A stretch of 64,000 nucleotides of DNA, from the NCBI GenBank assembly GCA_903928015.1, contig CAIYPF010000034.1, forward strand, positions 24,231-88,230, in the 5' to 3' direction. This document shows positions 8,137-20,198 of the stretch, piece after piece. The position numbers were made by a program, and so were the translations under genes. Every line of letters begins with the position of its first letter. Within the stretch, counting starts at the first letter, position 1. Origin of the DNA: an uncultured Gammaproteobacteria bacterium (GTDB taxonomy: Bacteria > Pseudomonadota > Gammaproteobacteria > Pseudomonadales > UBA5518). The notes under the pieces were generated by a model. That model was not told where the DNA came from. It saw nothing but the letters and a program-made list of their open reading frames with translations, and made no database searches.

Positions 8137-9243
8137 TCATGGCCGGTGCGGCCGAGCGAGGTAGTCGTGCGACTGCATCTCTATCAAACGACTTGCCGTG
8201 CGCTGGAACTCGAAGGCGAGCCTCGTACCCGTGTAAAGGCCCGATGGAGGGGCGGCCGCAGACACCACAAGCTTCACGCTACGATCGTAGAACTCGTCAA
8301 CCAGATTGACGAGACGGCGCGCGGCATCGTCGCGCGAGGAGTCGAGTACGGGCACATTCGCGAGCAGCACGGCAGTGAATTCGCGCGCGAGCCAGATGTA
8401 GTCGTGCTGGCTGCGAGGACCATCACAAAGCTCGCGGAAGTCGAACCATGCGACGTTCTCGGCGAGCTTGCGTACCCGGATCGGCCGCCCTTCCACCTCG
8501 ATGACCGCATTCTCACGGCACGGATCCGGAGAAAGGCTGGCGAAACTGCGGGCAAGGCTCCGGTCAGCCTCATCATCGAGCGGCGAGTGGTAGAGCTCCG
8601 CCTGCTCCAACAGGCGCAGGCGATGATCGATGCCGCCGTCGACGTTGATCACCATGGTGTTGCGCTCCAGCAGGGCTATCGCAGGCATGAACCGCTGGCG
8701 CTGCAACCCGTCCTTGTAGAGGTTGCAGGGCTCGACATTGGATGTCGCGACGAGAGTCACCCCACGGGCAAAGAGCTCCTCCAACAAGCCGGAAAGTAGC
8801 ATCGCATCCGTGATGTCAGAGACGAAGAACTCGTCGAAGCAAAGAACGCGCACCCGGGCTGCGATTCTCTCGCCGACGATCTTGAGGGGGTTCTTGTGCC
8901 CCGTGAGTTCGCGCAACTGGTGGTGGACCTGTTGCATGAACCGATGAAAGTGCGTCCGCTGCCGCGTGTCTGGAGGCAGGCTCTCGAAGAACAGGTCCAT
9001 CATGTGCGTCTTGCCGCGCCCGACGCCGCCCCAGAGGTAGAGACCGCGCACAGGCTCGAGCCCGGCACTGACATCACCCCTTACTGACGCGGCGAGCCTG
9101 CGCAAAAATCCGGGCTCGGACCGAGTGACAAGGCTTTCCCAGAGCCGCTGCAGCTCGAGGATCGCACGCTCCTGCGCCGGATCGAAGGCAAAGCCTGGCC
9201 GCTCGAGCTCCGCGCGGTAGCGTTCGAGAGGGCTTATTTGCAT
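8137..9243 (-). CDS. zapE: Cell division protein ZapE (AFG1-like ATPase)
   Basis: The 368-residue P-loop ATPase has Walker A GGVGRGKTH at about residues 75-83 and Walker B VLCFDEFFVSD. A sensor region (TLVATSNVEPCNLYKDGLQR) and a C-terminal part ending near FYDRSVKLVVSA complete the AFG1/ZapE family pattern. In E. coli ZapE binds FtsZ and acts on the Z ring in the cytoplasm. The start is ATG 9243 (MQISPLERY), which matches family N-termini; an upstream in-frame ATG at 9309 would add 22 unrelated residues. It is divergent from zapG, near rplM-rpsI as in Pseudomonas. Confidence 0.93.
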   Translation of the reverse strand: MQISPLERYRAELERPGFAFDPAQERAILELQRLWESLVTRSEPGFLRRLAASVRGDVSAGLEPVRGLYLWGGVGRGKTHMMDLFFESLPPDTRQRTHFHRFMQQVHHQLRELTGHKNPLKIVGERIAARVRVLCFDEFFVSDITDAMLLSGLLEELFARGVTLVATSNVEPCNLYKDGLQRQRFMPAIALLERNTMVINVDGGIDHRLRLLEQAELYHSPLDDEADRSLARSFASLSPDPCRENAVIEVEGRPIRVRKLAENVAWFDFRELCDGPRSQHDYIWLAREFTAVLLANVPVLDSSRDDAARRLVNLVDEFYDRSVKLVVSAAAPPSGLYTGTRLAFEFQRTASRLIEMQSHDYLARPHRP

Positions 9244-9330
9244 GAACGGAGGGTCCGGCAGAAACGGCGCGAGACTGTAGCCAGCGCGAATGGGGGGTCG
9301 CAACCGCAATATGCCGCAGCCAACCCATCG

Positions 9331-9361
9331 TTAACAGCGCCACGATGCGAGTGGTTATACT
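9331..9361 (+). promoter_or_regulatory. Candidate promoter of zapG-degS
   Basis: TTAACA (9331-9336) and TATACT (9356-9361) each match consensus at five of six positions, but the 19-base spacing is longer than ideal. It lies 30 bases upstream of the GTG of zapG. Confidence 0.35.
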
Positions 9362-9390
9362 TCCGCCGACTCCACGTCGAGGATACGCCT

Positions 9391-9816
9391 GTGTTCAGTG
9401 CGTTCGCTTTCTGGCTCAGCGCCATCGGATGTCTGGCAGCGGGCGTCGCGGGGGGCTGGCTGTTGCGCATCATGCTCGACCCCTCTGAACAGAAATTGCG
9501 GGATGCCGAAACGCGGATCCGGGCAAGCGAGGCGGCCCTGGATGACTACCGTCGACAGGTGACGGAACACTTCCGCGGCACGGCAGACCGTGTCAACAAA
9601 CTCACTGATGACTACCGCGAACTGCACTCCCACCTCGCGCAAGGGGCGATGGGCCTCTGCAATCCGTCAGCAACCGAGGCTCCTCTGCTTACCAGTCTCT
9701 CCGGGGGCGGAGTGCGCGCCATCTCCGGCTCTTCCGTTAATCCGCCGCTCGACTATGCCCCGCCAATGCCGGAAGACGGCGGGCCGGACGATCTGGGCCG
9801 GCTGAGAGAAGTCTGA
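9391..9816 (+). CDS. zapG: Z-ring-associated membrane protein ZapG (YhcB, DUF1043)
   Basis: The 141-residue protein has one N-terminal membrane segment (SAFAFWLSAIGCLAAGVAGG), then a charged coiled coil (about residues 30-85) containing YRRQVTEHFRGTADRVNKLTDDYRELHSHLA in outline, the conserved YhcB core, and a low-complexity Gly/Ser/Pro tail. YhcB/ZapG couples septal peptidoglycan and envelope synthesis to division. The start is GTG 9391 with GAGG 8 bases upstream; no ATG fits. Its stop is 1 base before the degS start, and it lies opposite zapE, another division gene. Confidence 0.85.
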   Translation: MFSAFAFWLSAIGCLAAGVAGGWLLRIMLDPSEQKLRDAETRIRASEAALDDYRRQVTEHFRGTADRVNKLTDDYRELHSHLAQGAMGLCNPSATEAPLLTSLSGGGVRAISGSSVNPPLDYAPPMPEDGGPDDLGRLREV

Positions 9817-9817
9817 A

Positions 9818-10897
9818 GTGCGCTGGCAAACGCTGGGCTGGCCCGTCGCCGCGGGACTGCTGGCTGCGCTGCTGTTCCTGGAACTTTCCCCGCAGAGCAG
9901 CGAACGAGCAGCGCCTGCTCCGTCTTCATGGGCTGAGGCAGTACGTCGCGCGTCGCCTGCGGTCGTCAACATCTACACCAGCAAGGTGGTGCGCCGCCCC
10001 TACCACCCGCTGATGGACGACCCGCTATACCAGCAATTCTTCCGGCGCAGCCCCGCCCCCCAGCGCGAGCGCATCGAGCGCAGCCTTGGATCCGGCGTCA
10101 TCATGTCTGCAGACGGTTACTTGCTCACCAACAACCACGTTATCGCCGGCGCCACGGAGATTCTCGTGCTGCTGTCGGATGGGCGGGAATCACTGGCCGC
10201 CGTCATCGGATCCGACCCCGGGACGGACCTCGCGGTCCTGCGGATCGAACTGCCGGATCTCAAGCCGATAACAGTGGGCAACCCCTCGGGTGCACAGGTA
10301 GGCGATGTAGTGCTGGCCATAGGCAATCCCTACGGTTTCGAGCAGAGCGTCTCGCAGGGCATCATCAGCGCTGTTGGCAGGTTCGGCCTGCAGTTGAACG
10401 CCTACGAGAATTTCATCCAGACCGATGCCGCCATCAACCCGGGCAACTCCGGTGGTGCGCTCATAGATGCCGAAGGGAACCTGCTTGGCATCAACACCGC
10501 CATCTACTCCCGTTCGGGTGGCTCACAGGGCATAGGGTTGGCGATTCCTGCAGACTCGGCCGCCAAGGTGCTCCAGGACATCGTCCAGCACGGCGAGGTC
10601 ATTCGAGGTTGGTTGGGAGTGTCAGTGCAAGGCATGCCGGCACGACTGAGCCTTGCTGAGGGGGAACGTAGTGGCCTCGTTGTGAGCGATGTGGATACCG
10701 GCAGCCCTGCAGCGCACGCGGGCCTGCAACCTGGGGATCTCCTGATAGCGATCAACGGCCAACCCGCAGACCAGGGCCGCAGCACCATGCTGCGGATTGG
10801 CCTGATGGCCCCTGGCGACGCCTTCAGCCTTGACGTCTTGCGCGGAGAGAAGCGCCTGAAACTCGACGGTGTCGTGGGTCAACGCCCCTCGCACTGA
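9818..10897 (+). CDS. degS: DegS/AlgW-type periplasmic site-1 serine protease
   Basis: The 359-residue protein has an N-terminal membrane anchor (GWPVAAGLLAALLFLEL), a trypsin-like protease domain with catalytic His107 (TNNHVIAG), Asp137 (PGTDLAVL) and Ser211 (NPGNSGGAL), and a single C-terminal PDZ domain. One anchor plus one PDZ separates DegS/AlgW from DegP/DegQ, which carry two PDZ domains. Such proteases sense misfolded outer-membrane proteins and cut the anti-sigma factor RseA/MucA to release sigma-E. The position next to hisCDG-murA matches algW in Pseudomonas. GTG start, coupled to zapG. Confidence 0.9.
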   Translation: MRWQTLGWPVAAGLLAALLFLELSPQSSERAAPAPSSWAEAVRRASPAVVNIYTSKVVRRPYHPLMDDPLYQQFFRRSPAPQRERIERSLGSGVIMSADGYLLTNNHVIAGATEILVLLSDGRESLAAVIGSDPGTDLAVLRIELPDLKPITVGNPSGAQVGDVVLAIGNPYGFEQSVSQGIISAVGRFGLQLNAYENFIQTDAAINPGNSGGALIDAEGNLLGINTAIYSRSGGSQGIGLAIPADSAAKVLQDIVQHGEVIRGWLGVSVQGMPARLSLAEGERSGLVVSDVDTGSPAAHAGLQPGDLLIAINGQPADQGRSTMLRIGLMAPGDAFSLDVLRGEKRLKLDGVVGQRPSH

Positions 10898-10904
10898 CAA
10901 CGCC

Positions 10905-12008
10905 TCAGCCTGCAGTCTCCTGAAGCGCCGCATCCAGAGCCGAGAGCATTTTTTCGTTCTCTCCTGACGTCCCGACACCAAGTCGCAGACAGCCGGCAAG
11001 GCGTGGGTTCCCGCCGTCCAGACACTTGACCAGCACCCCGTGGCGGATCATCGCTGCATGCACATCCTTCGCTCGTCCATCCAGAAGCCGAACGAGCAGG
11101 AAGTTGGCCTCACCGGGCCACAGATGCATACGGGCATCCGAGCCGATAATCCCCGCAAGCCGGGCACGCTCCGAGACGATCTGCCTTGTTTGCATGCGCA
11201 GCACGTCGAAATTCTCGAGCGCCACTTCCGCTGCAATCTGGTGCAGGACGCCAACGTTATACGGAAGCCGGACCTTGTCGAATTCCCCGATCCACGCGGG
11301 ATCACCCACCAGAAAACCGAGTCGCAGACCGGCAAGCCCGAGCTTCGAGAGCGTACGCATGATCACCAGGTTGGGGTGGCGATCGAGCCAGTCGAGGTGA
11401 TCGCGGGAGCTGAAAGCCCAATAGGCCTCGTCGATCACGACGAGCGCGCCTGCTGCGGCCTCCAGCACGCGCTCAAGGGCGGGCGCGTCGAAAAGATTGC
11501 CCGTGGGATTGTTCGGGCAGGCAAGAAACACTATCCGAGGCCGGTGTTCGCGTAACGCGGCGCACATCGCGTCAGCGTCAAGACCGAAATCATCGGCGAG
11601 CGGCACCTCGTCGTAGGCCATCCCGGCCCAGCCCGCCAGCACGCGGAACATGACGAAGGTGGGTGCGGGCGCCATGACGCGCGCACCCGGCACCGAGAGC
11701 GCGGTCATCATGATCTGGATGAGTTCGTCTGAGCCGTTACCCAGCATCAGGCTCCATCGCGAAGGTATGCCGAAGGCCTCGCGCAGGCGCTTCTGAACGC
11801 CGAGTGCGTGAGGGTCCGGATAGCGGTTCATCTGTGCGGCTGACAGCCGTTCCGAGAGCGTTCCCTGCAGTTCAGCCGGCCAACCGAAAGGGCTTTCCAT
11901 CTGGTCGAGGCGGATGAGACCGCGGGAATCCTGAACGTGATACGCAGAGGCGGCACGCACGTCTTCACGCACCAGGAGACGGGACAGGGATTCGGCGGAG
12001 CCGCTCAT
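10905..12008 (-). CDS. hisC: Histidinol-phosphate aminotransferase
   Basis: The 367-residue fold-type I PLP enzyme has [13 protein letters not shown], the ACPNNPTGN loop, DEAYWAF and the PLP-lysine segment [15 protein letters not shown]. It transfers an amino group to imidazole-acetol phosphate in histidine synthesis. The start ATG 12008 overlaps the hisD stop (ATGA); an upstream in-frame ATG at 12128 lies within hisD and is unlikely. Last gene of ibaG-murA-hisGDC, convergent with degS. Confidence 0.94.
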   Translation of the reverse strand: MSGSAESLSRLLVREDVRAASAYHVQDSRGLIRLDQMESPFGWPAELQGTLSERLSAAQMNRYPDPHALGVQKRLREAFGIPSRWSLMLGNGSDELIQIMMTALSVPGARVMAPAPTFVMFRVLAGWAGMAYDEVPLADDFGLDADAMCAALREHRPRIVFLACPNNPTGNLFDAPALERVLEAAAGALVVIDEAYWAFSSRDHLDWLDRHPNLVIMRTLSKLGLAGLRLGFLVGDPAWIGEFDKVRLPYNVGVLHQIAAEVALENFDVLRMQTRQIVSERARLAGIIGSDARMHLWPGEANFLLVRLLDGRAKDVHAAMIRHGVLVKCLDGGNPRLAGCLRLGVGTSGENEKMLSALDAALQETAG

Positions 12009-13311
12009 GCCTTCACCGCCATCACGCCCGGCCGTGCCGAGGCAGACTCGGCGTGCGCCTGAAGTCCCTCGGCCAAGGCAAGCTCGCGCGATATGGCGCC
12101 AAGCACGGCCGCACCGCGAGGCGAGCAACCGATGAGTGAACTGCGCTTCTGGAAATCAGCGACACCGAGCGGCGAGGAAAACCGCGCCGTGCCGGAGGTC
12201 GGCAACACGTGACTGGGGCCTGCGCAGTAATCGCCTATGGCCTCCGCGGTATGCCGCCCCAGGAACACAGCACCCGCATGGCGGATGGAGGCGAGCAACG
12301 CCTCGGGATCCTCCACCGACAACTCGAGATGCTCCGGGGCCAGGCGATTGCAGATGTCCGCAGACTGGGCGAGGTCGCGCACCAGCACCAACGCACCGCG
12401 CGACGCCAGCGATGTGGCAATGATGCCCCGTCTTTCCATGGTGGGCAGCAGCCGCCCTATCGATGCCGCTACCGCATCGAGGAAGGCTGAATCGGGGCTG
12501 ATCAACACAGCCTGAGCATCTTCGTCGTGCTCGGCCTGGGAAAAGAGGTCGAGTGCGATCCAGTCAGGCTCCGTGCGCCCGTCGCAGATAACGACAATCT
12601 CGGAGGGGCCCGCGATCATGTCGATGCCCACCTGGCCGAAGACCTGCCGCTTGGCCTCGGCAACCCAGGCATTGCCCGGACCGACGATCTTGTCGACGCG
12701 CGGAACCACCGTGCTGCCGAAGGCAAGCGCAGCAACGGCCTGCGCGCCGCCGACGGTAAAGACGCGGTCGACGCCGGCGATATGCGCGGCAGCGAGCACA
12801 GCGTCGCTCAGCTCGCCTTCCGGCGCGGGGACGGTCATCACCAACTGACCCACACCCGCGACACGGGCAGGCAGGCAATTCATCAGGACAGACGAGGGAT
12901 AGCTGGCTTTGCCGCCCGGGACGTAGACGCCCACGCTGTCCAGAGCTGTGATGCGCTGACCCAGAAGGGTGCCGTCTTCATCCCGGTATTGCCAGGAGTC
13001 CTGGCGCTGCCGCAGGTGATAGGACTCGATGCGCTTCGCCGCAGACTCAAGCGCCGCGCGCAGCGTGGACGGGAGTCGCGCGCACGCCTCGGCAAGGGCA
13101 GCAGCAGGCACCTCAAGCGAGGCCGCATCCACAACGCTGCGACGGTCGAAACGGTTGGTGTATTCAACGAGCGCGGCATCTCCACGCGAACGGATGTCAG
13201 CGACAATTGCCGCAACCGTCTGCGCGATATTGCCATCGGCGCCACCAGGGGGCGCTCGCAGGGCCGCGAAATCGCGCTCGAAACCAGGCGCGCTGGCGTC
13301 GAGCCGGCGTA

Positions 13312-13315
<4 letters not shown>
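12005..13315 (-). CDS. hisD: Histidinol dehydrogenase
   Basis: The 436-residue protein contains [17 protein letters not shown], the [13 protein letters not shown] block, [10 protein letters not shown] and the active-site region LAPEHLELS, with a C-terminal [16 protein letters not shown] segment. These are the conserved blocks of the zinc-dependent NAD enzyme that performs the last two oxidations of histidine synthesis. It overlaps hisG and hisC by ATGA at both ends. Full length for the family. Confidence 0.97.
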
Positions 13316-15501
<2,186 letters not shown>

Positions 15502-15564
15502 GCAAGGAATCTCCGGGAGTTCATCGGCAAGCGGCAGCCCCGTGGCGCGTCAGGCGTGCCCGTC

Positions 15565-15594
15565 GAGACAAGGTTTCCGCGAGCGGGCTATGAT
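15565..15594 (+). promoter_or_regulatory. Candidate promoter of the kdsD operon
   Basis: GAGACA (15565-15570) and TATGAT (15589-15594) are 18 bases apart. The -10 is embedded in the palindrome GGCTATGATAGCC (15586-15598). About 90 bases upstream of kdsD. Confidence 0.4.
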
Positions 15595-15686
15595 AGCCGC
15601 GCGCCGGAATAAGGGTGAACACCCCCGCGCATGACATAAGCCCGCCCTGCATGCGGGCACCCACTGACAGACCGGCCCCGGGAAAC

Positions 15687-16658
15687 ATGACAACAACGGC
15701 CTTCCTGGCATCCGCACTTCGCACCGTCACCCTCGAGATCGAGGCCGTCGCCCGCCTCAAGGACCGCATCGGAGAGAACTTCGAGCGCGCCTGCACGATG
15801 ATGCTCGCCTGCGATGGCAGGGTCGTCGTCACCGGCATGGGCAAGTCCGGACACATCGCCAACAAGATCGCGGCCACGCTGGCCAGCACCGGAACCCCGG
15901 CGTTCTTCGTGCATCCGGGCGAAGCAAGCCACGGAGACCTCGGCATGATCACCGGCAAGGACGTGGTGCTCGCGCTCTCCAATTCGGGCACCACACCCGA
16001 GATCCTCACCATCGTCCCGCTGATCAAGCGGATGGGCGCGGGTCTCATCTCCATGACCGGCAAGCCGGAATCCACGCTGGCCCGCCTCGCCGACGTCAAC
16101 CTCGACGCCGGCGTCGAGACCGAGGCCTGCCCGCTGGATCTCGCGCCCACCTCCAGCACCACCGTTGCGCTGGTGCTGGGAGATGCCCTGGCGATAGCGC
16201 TCCTCGAGGCGCGCGGCTTTTCGGCCGAGGATTTCGCCTTCTCGCACCCGGGTGGAGCTCTGGGACGCAAACTTCTGATGACCGTCGGCGACATCATGCA
16301 CCAGGGCCTAGAGGTGCCGCGGGTCTCACCCGAGACCCGGATCCGGGAAGCGCTCCTCGAGATGACCGCCAAGGGTTTCGGCATGACCACCATCACGGAC
16401 ACCGAAGGCCGCCTGCTTGGCGTCTTCACCGATGGCGACCTGCGTCGCGCCCTGGACCATGACGTGGACTTCCACGATGCGGCCATCGGCGAGCACATGA
16501 CCACGCGCTGCAAGACCGTCACCCGCGGGATTCTCGCCGCCGCCGCCCTGCACGCCATGGAGGAGCGCAAGATCAGCTCCCTGGTCATCGTCGACGATGC
16601 AAACCGCCCCACGGGCCTCATTCACCTCCACGACCTGCTGCGCGCAGGCATTGCCTGA
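15687..16658 (+). CDS. kdsD: Arabinose-5-phosphate isomerase KdsD
   Basis: The 323-residue protein has an N-terminal SIS domain (VVVTGMGKSGHIANKIAATLASTGTP in outline, FFVHPGEASHGDLGM, PLDLAPTSSTT, SHPGGALGRKLL) and two C-terminal CBS repeats ending in LIHLHDLLRAGIA. It converts ribulose-5-phosphate to arabinose-5-phosphate, the first step towards Kdo. The ATG at 15687 aligns with the E. coli start region; GTG 15615 and ATG 15651 would add unrelated residues. It heads the kdsC-lptAB-rpoN cluster. Confidence 0.95.
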   Translation: MTTTAFLASALRTVTLEIEAVARLKDRIGENFERACTMMLACDGRVVVTGMGKSGHIANKIAATLASTGTPAFFVHPGEASHGDLGMITGKDVVLALSNSGTTPEILTIVPLIKRMGAGLISMTGKPESTLARLADVNLDAGVETEACPLDLAPTSSTTVALVLGDALAIALLEARGFSAEDFAFSHPGGALGRKLLMTVGDIMHQGLEVPRVSPETRIREALLEMTAKGFGMTTITDTEGRLLGVFTDGDLRRALDHDVDFHDAAIGEHMTTRCKTVTRGILAAAALHAMEERKISSLVIVDDANRPTGLIHLHDLLRAGIA

Positions 16659-16666
16659 GACCTGCC

Positions 16667-17218
16667 GTGAGCACACCTGCACCGGAACTCGAGGCACGCG
16701 CACGCCGCATACGGCTGCTCGCGCTGGACGTCGATGGCGTTCTCACTGACGGCCGCATCCACTACACGAGCGCGGGCGAGGAAATGAAATCCTTCTCGAT
16801 CCTCGACGGCCTCGGCATCAAAATGCTGCGTCGAGCGGGAATAGAAGTCGCAGTGATCACCGCACGCCGCTCGCCGATGGTCGAACGCAGGGTGGCAGAA
16901 CTCGGCATCGAGCACTGCCTTCAAGGCAGGGAAGACAAACTCGAGGCCCTGCGTGAACTCGTCACGCCGCTGGGTATAGCCTTGGAGGAAGTCGCCTACA
17001 TGGGCGATGACCTCCCGGATCTCCGGGCGATCCTCTCCGTGGGCCTCGGGATGACCGTGGCCAATGCCAGCAGCGAGGTGGCGAAGCGCGCCCCCTGGCG
17101 CGCGGCCGCGCGCGGCGGCGACGGCGCCGTACGCGAAGCCTGCGAGATGCTCCTGCGCGCACGCGGCGCCTGGGAGGAGGCGATCGGGCGCTATCTTCCG
17201 GAAACGGGTGGTCTATGA
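16667..17218 (+). CDS. kdsC: 3-deoxy-D-manno-octulosonate-8-phosphate phosphatase KdsC
   Basis: The 183-residue HAD-superfamily phosphatase has the nucleophile loop LALDVDGVLTDG, the motif II region VAVITARRS, and the motif III-IV segment VAYMGDDLPDL. It is the small, cap-less tetrameric KdsC type and removes phosphate from Kdo-8-P. GTG start 8 bases after the kdsD stop. In most gammaproteobacteria lptC follows directly; here the next gene is lptA after only 51 bases. Confidence 0.95.
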   Translation: MSTPAPELEARARRIRLLALDVDGVLTDGRIHYTSAGEEMKSFSILDGLGIKMLRRAGIEVAVITARRSPMVERRVAELGIEHCLQGREDKLEALRELVTPLGIALEEVAYMGDDLPDLRAILSVGLGMTVANASSEVAKRAPWRAAARGGDGAVREACEMLLRARGAWEEAIGRYLPETGGL

Positions 17219-17269
17219 TCGGCAATGGCCGTGGGCAGAGGTAACAGGCAGGTGAGAAGATCCGATCCG

Positions 17270-17836
17270 ATGTCACGCGTACCCGCGTGCCTCCCCGCAG
17301 CGGCAGCGCTGTTCATGGCCGTGCTGTCTGCCGCGCTGCAAGCCCTGCCCGACGACCGCGACCAGCCGATCTACATATCGTCCGATCGCGCCGAACGCGA
17401 CGAGCGCAAGGGCACCACGGTCTACACCGGTGACGTCGAGATCGACCAGGGCAGCCTGCATATCTCCGCATCCAGCGTCACGATCCGTGAGAGCGGCGAT
17501 ACCGTGAACGAGATCCTTGCCACGGGTGATCCGGCCAAGATGCGCCAGAAACCGGCCGAAGACCGGGAGCCCGTCTACGCCCGCGCCCGCTCGATCCAGT
17601 ACAACGTTACCGGGGAGGTGCTCACCCTGGTGGATGATGCCTCGGTCACCCAGGAAGGCACGACGGTCACCGGCGACCACATCGTCTATTACATCGAGGA
17701 GCAACGCGTGAAGGCGAGCGGCGGCGGCAACGCCTCCGGCAAGGAACGCGTGAAGGTGGTTATCCCCCCGCGCCGCTCGGGCACACGACCCGCGACGCCG
17801 GCAACGCCTGAAGGGAAGTCCGATGCCCCGTCTTGA
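17270..17836 (+). CDS. lptA: LPS-transport periplasmic bridge protein LptA
   Basis: The 188-residue protein has a Sec signal peptide ([24 protein letters not shown] region, cleavage near residue 24-26) and an OstA-like beta-jellyroll starting [21 protein letters not shown] in outline. The repeating [10 protein letters not shown] and [12 protein letters not shown] motifs are typical of LptA. It forms the filament that carries LPS between the inner-membrane and outer-membrane parts of the Lpt machine. The C-terminus is a Pro/Arg/Thr-rich tail. ATG 17270 gives a standard signal peptide and has GAGAAG about 10 bases upstream; ATG 17225 would add 15 residues. It overlaps lptB by 14 bases. Confidence 0.92.
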   Translation: MSRVPACLPAAAALFMAVLSAALQALPDDRDQPIYISSDRAERDERKGTTVYTGDVEIDQGSLHISASSVTIRESGDTVNEILATGDPAKMRQKPAEDREPVYARARSIQYNVTGEVLTLVDDASVTQEGTTVTGDHIVYYIEEQRVKASGGGNASGKERVKVVIPPRRSGTRPATPATPEGKSDAPS

Positions 17837-18548
17837 GGCCCTGCATCTCGCGAAGTCCTATCGCGGCCGGGAAGTGGTGCGGGACGTGTCACTGCAGATG
17901 CAGAGCGGCGAGATCGTCGGGCTTCTGGGGCCCAACGGTGCAGGCAAGACCACCTGCTTCTACATGATCCTCGGCATCATCCCGGCAGACCGCGGCCAAG
18001 TGATGCTGGACGGCGAGGACCTCACGCATTTGCCCATGCACGGCCGGGCCAATCGAGGCATAGGCTATCTGCCGCAGGAGGCCTCGGTGTTCCGGCGCCT
18101 TAGCGTCGAAGACAACATCCTCGCCATCCTCGAGACGCGCCCGGCGACCACACGGGCACGCATGCTCGAGAAGCTCGAGGAACTGCTGCAGGAATTCAGC
18201 CTCACGCACCTGCGCAGTCAGCGCGGGATGTCGCTCTCCGGAGGCGAACGCCGGCGTGTCGAGATCGCCAGGGCACTCGCCAGCGATCCGGCCTTCATCC
18301 TGCTCGACGAACCCTTCGCGGGCGTCGACCCGATTTCTGTGCACGACATCAAGGAAATCATCCGTCACCTGCAGCGCCGCGGCATCGGGGTGCTGATCAC
18401 GGACCACAACGTGCGCGAGACCCTCGATATCTGCGAGCGCGCCTACATCGTGGGCGAGGGCCGCATCATCACTGACGGCGCGCCCGCCGATATCCTCGCC
18501 CACGAGAAGGTGCGTGAGGTCTATCTGGGACAGCAGTTCAGAATGTAA
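17823..18548 (+). CDS. lptB: LPS-transport ATPase LptB
   Basis: The 241-residue ABC ATPase has Walker [11 protein letters not shown] at about residues 36-45, Q-loop YLPQEASVF, signature [15 protein letters not shown] and Walker [14 protein letters not shown]. It ends with the [15 protein letters not shown] tail characteristic of LptB. It powers LPS extraction with LptF and LptG (not in this window) and normally LptC. 14-base overlap with lptA. Confidence 0.97.
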   Translation: MPRLEALHLAKSYRGREVVRDVSLQMQSGEIVGLLGPNGAGKTTCFYMILGIIPADRGQVMLDGEDLTHLPMHGRANRGIGYLPQEASVFRRLSVEDNILAILETRPATTRARMLEKLEELLQEFSLTHLRSQRGMSLSGGERRRVEIARALASDPAFILLDEPFAGVDPISVHDIKEIIRHLQRRGIGVLITDHNVRETLDICERAYIVGEGRIITDGAPADILAHEKVREVYLGQQFRM

Positions 18549-18570
18549 GCCGCGCGCTCTGGCGCGTGCG

Positions 18571-18599
18571 TTGCATGGTACCCATGCGGGGTCTACACT
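18571..18599 (+). promoter_or_regulatory. Predicted sigma-70 promoter of rpoN
   Basis: TTGCAT (18571-18576), a 17-base spacer, then TACACT (18594-18599), 61 bases upstream of the rpoN start in the only sizeable gap of this cluster. Confidence 0.5.
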
Positions 18600-18660
18600 C
18601 GAACCGAGGGCAGCCCCCGGCAGCCCGGCCAGTTTCCACACCACGGCCAAGCGGTAATCG

Positions 18661-20139
18661 ATGAAGCAGTCGCTACAGCTCAAAATGGGTCAGCATCTGA
18701 CGATGACCCCGCAGCTGCAGCAGGCGATCCGTCTACTCCAGCTCTCCACACTCGAGTTGCAGCAGGAAATCCAGGAGCAGCTCGACAGCAACCCACTGCT
18801 CGAGATGACCGAGAACACCGGCGATGGCGCGGGCCCTGATGCCGCAGCGGACGACCGGGATTACACCGACGCTCCGGAGCCTCAGGAAGCCGCATCCTCC
18901 ACCGCCGAGACGCCGGTATCGGCCGACGCCGAATCCATACCGCCAGAGCTTGCCGTCGACAGCACCTGGGAGGACATCTACGACTCGGTGCTGCCTTCAG
19001 GCAGTGGTGGGGACTCCGAAGAAAGCCGCGACTTCGAAAGCTATACCGCAGAGGCTGCGACGCTGGGCGATCACCTGCGCTGGCAGCTCAACCTCACGCC
19101 GATGTCGGACACCGATCGCCTCATCGCCGAATCCATCATCGATGCAATCGACGCCGACGGCATGCTGACCGTGGGCGTTGCGGAGCTCACCGAGAGCTTT
19201 GCCCCGGAACTCGGCATCGAGGAAGACGAGGTGCTCGCCGTGCTGAGGCGCGTTCAGCACTTCGACCCGCTGGGCGTTGGCTCCCGGGACCTGCGGGAAT
19301 GCCTGTCGATCCAGCTGCGGCAACTTGACGACACCGACCCCGCCGTCCGCAATGCGCGCGCCATCGTCGACAAGCACCTGGAGCTTCTGGGATCGCGCGA
19401 CTACACCACGCTGATGCGGAAGCTGCGCCTCGACGAGACCGAACTGCGCGCCGCCATCGCCTGCATCCAGCAACTCAATCCGCGTCCGGGCGGCGTGATA
19501 AACCCGGAACCACCCGAATACGTGGTGCCGGATGTGCTGGTCACACGCCGCAACAACCGCTGGCATGTAGAGCTGAACCCGGAGATCGCGCCGAAGCTGC
19601 GCGTCAATTCCTTCTACGCGGGGCTCATACGCCGCGCCGACAACTCCGCCGACAATGTGTTCCTGCGCGACAACCTGCAAGAGGCCAAGTGGTTCATCAA
19701 GAGCCTGCAGAGCCGCAACGACACGCTGCTCAAGGTGGCCCGGTGCATCGTCGAACGGCAGCAGGGCTTCCTCGAGCACGGCGAGGAGGCGATGCGCCCG
19801 ATGATCCTCCACGACGTCGCCACCGCCGTGAACATGCACGAGTCCACCATCTCCCGGGTGACCACGCAGAAGTACATGCACACGCCCGGCGGGATCTTCG
19901 AACTCAAGTATTTTTTCTCGAGCCATGTGAGCACAGCCGCCGGTGGCGAGTGTTCCTCGGTGGCGATTCGCGCCATCATCAAGAAGCTGGTGGCAGCAGA
20001 GAACGTGCGCAAGCCGTTGAGCGACAGCAAGATCGCCTCGATCCTGGAGGATCAGGGCATCAACGTGGCACGGCGCACCATCGCCAAATACCGCGAGGCG
20101 CTGGGCATCGTGCCATCGAACGAGCGCAAGCAGCTGTGA
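18661..20139 (+). CDS. rpoN: RNA polymerase sigma-54 factor
   Basis: The 492-residue protein has the three expected parts. A Gln/Leu-rich activator-interacting region starts [21 protein letters not shown]. An acidic variable linker covers about residues 55-120. The core-binding and DNA-binding parts follow, with the RpoN box [10 protein letters not shown] near the C-terminus and a helix-turn-helix around [20 protein letters not shown]. Its own predicted promoter lies in the 112-base gap after lptB. hpf follows 59 bases later. Confidence 0.98.
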   Translation: MKQSLQLKMGQHLTMTPQLQQAIRLLQLSTLELQQEIQEQLDSNPLLEMTENTGDGAGPDAAADDRDYTDAPEPQEAASSTAETPVSADAESIPPELAVDSTWEDIYDSVLPSGSGGDSEESRDFESYTAEAATLGDHLRWQLNLTPMSDTDRLIAESIIDAIDADGMLTVGVAELTESFAPELGIEEDEVLAVLRRVQHFDPLGVGSRDLRECLSIQLRQLDDTDPAVRNARAIVDKHLELLGSRDYTTLMRKLRLDETELRAAIACIQQLNPRPGGVINPEPPEYVVPDVLVTRRNNRWHVELNPEIAPKLRVNSFYAGLIRRADNSADNVFLRDNLQEAKWFIKSLQSRNDTLLKVARCIVERQQGFLEHGEEAMRPMILHDVATAVNMHESTISRVTTQKYMHTPGGIFELKYFFSSHVSTAAGGECSSVAIRAIIKKLVAAENVRKPLSDSKIASILEDQGINVARRTIAKYREALGIVPSNERKQL

Positions 20140-20198
20140 CCGGGCCGCAGGCACGGGCTGCCAGGCAGGCAACAACCGCGGACTGACAGGAGGGAATC

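Noticed and set aside
17215..17244. A nine-codon frame between kdsC and lptA as a possible lptC remnant
   Set aside because: It is far too short and shows no similarity to the LptC membrane anchor or jellyroll.
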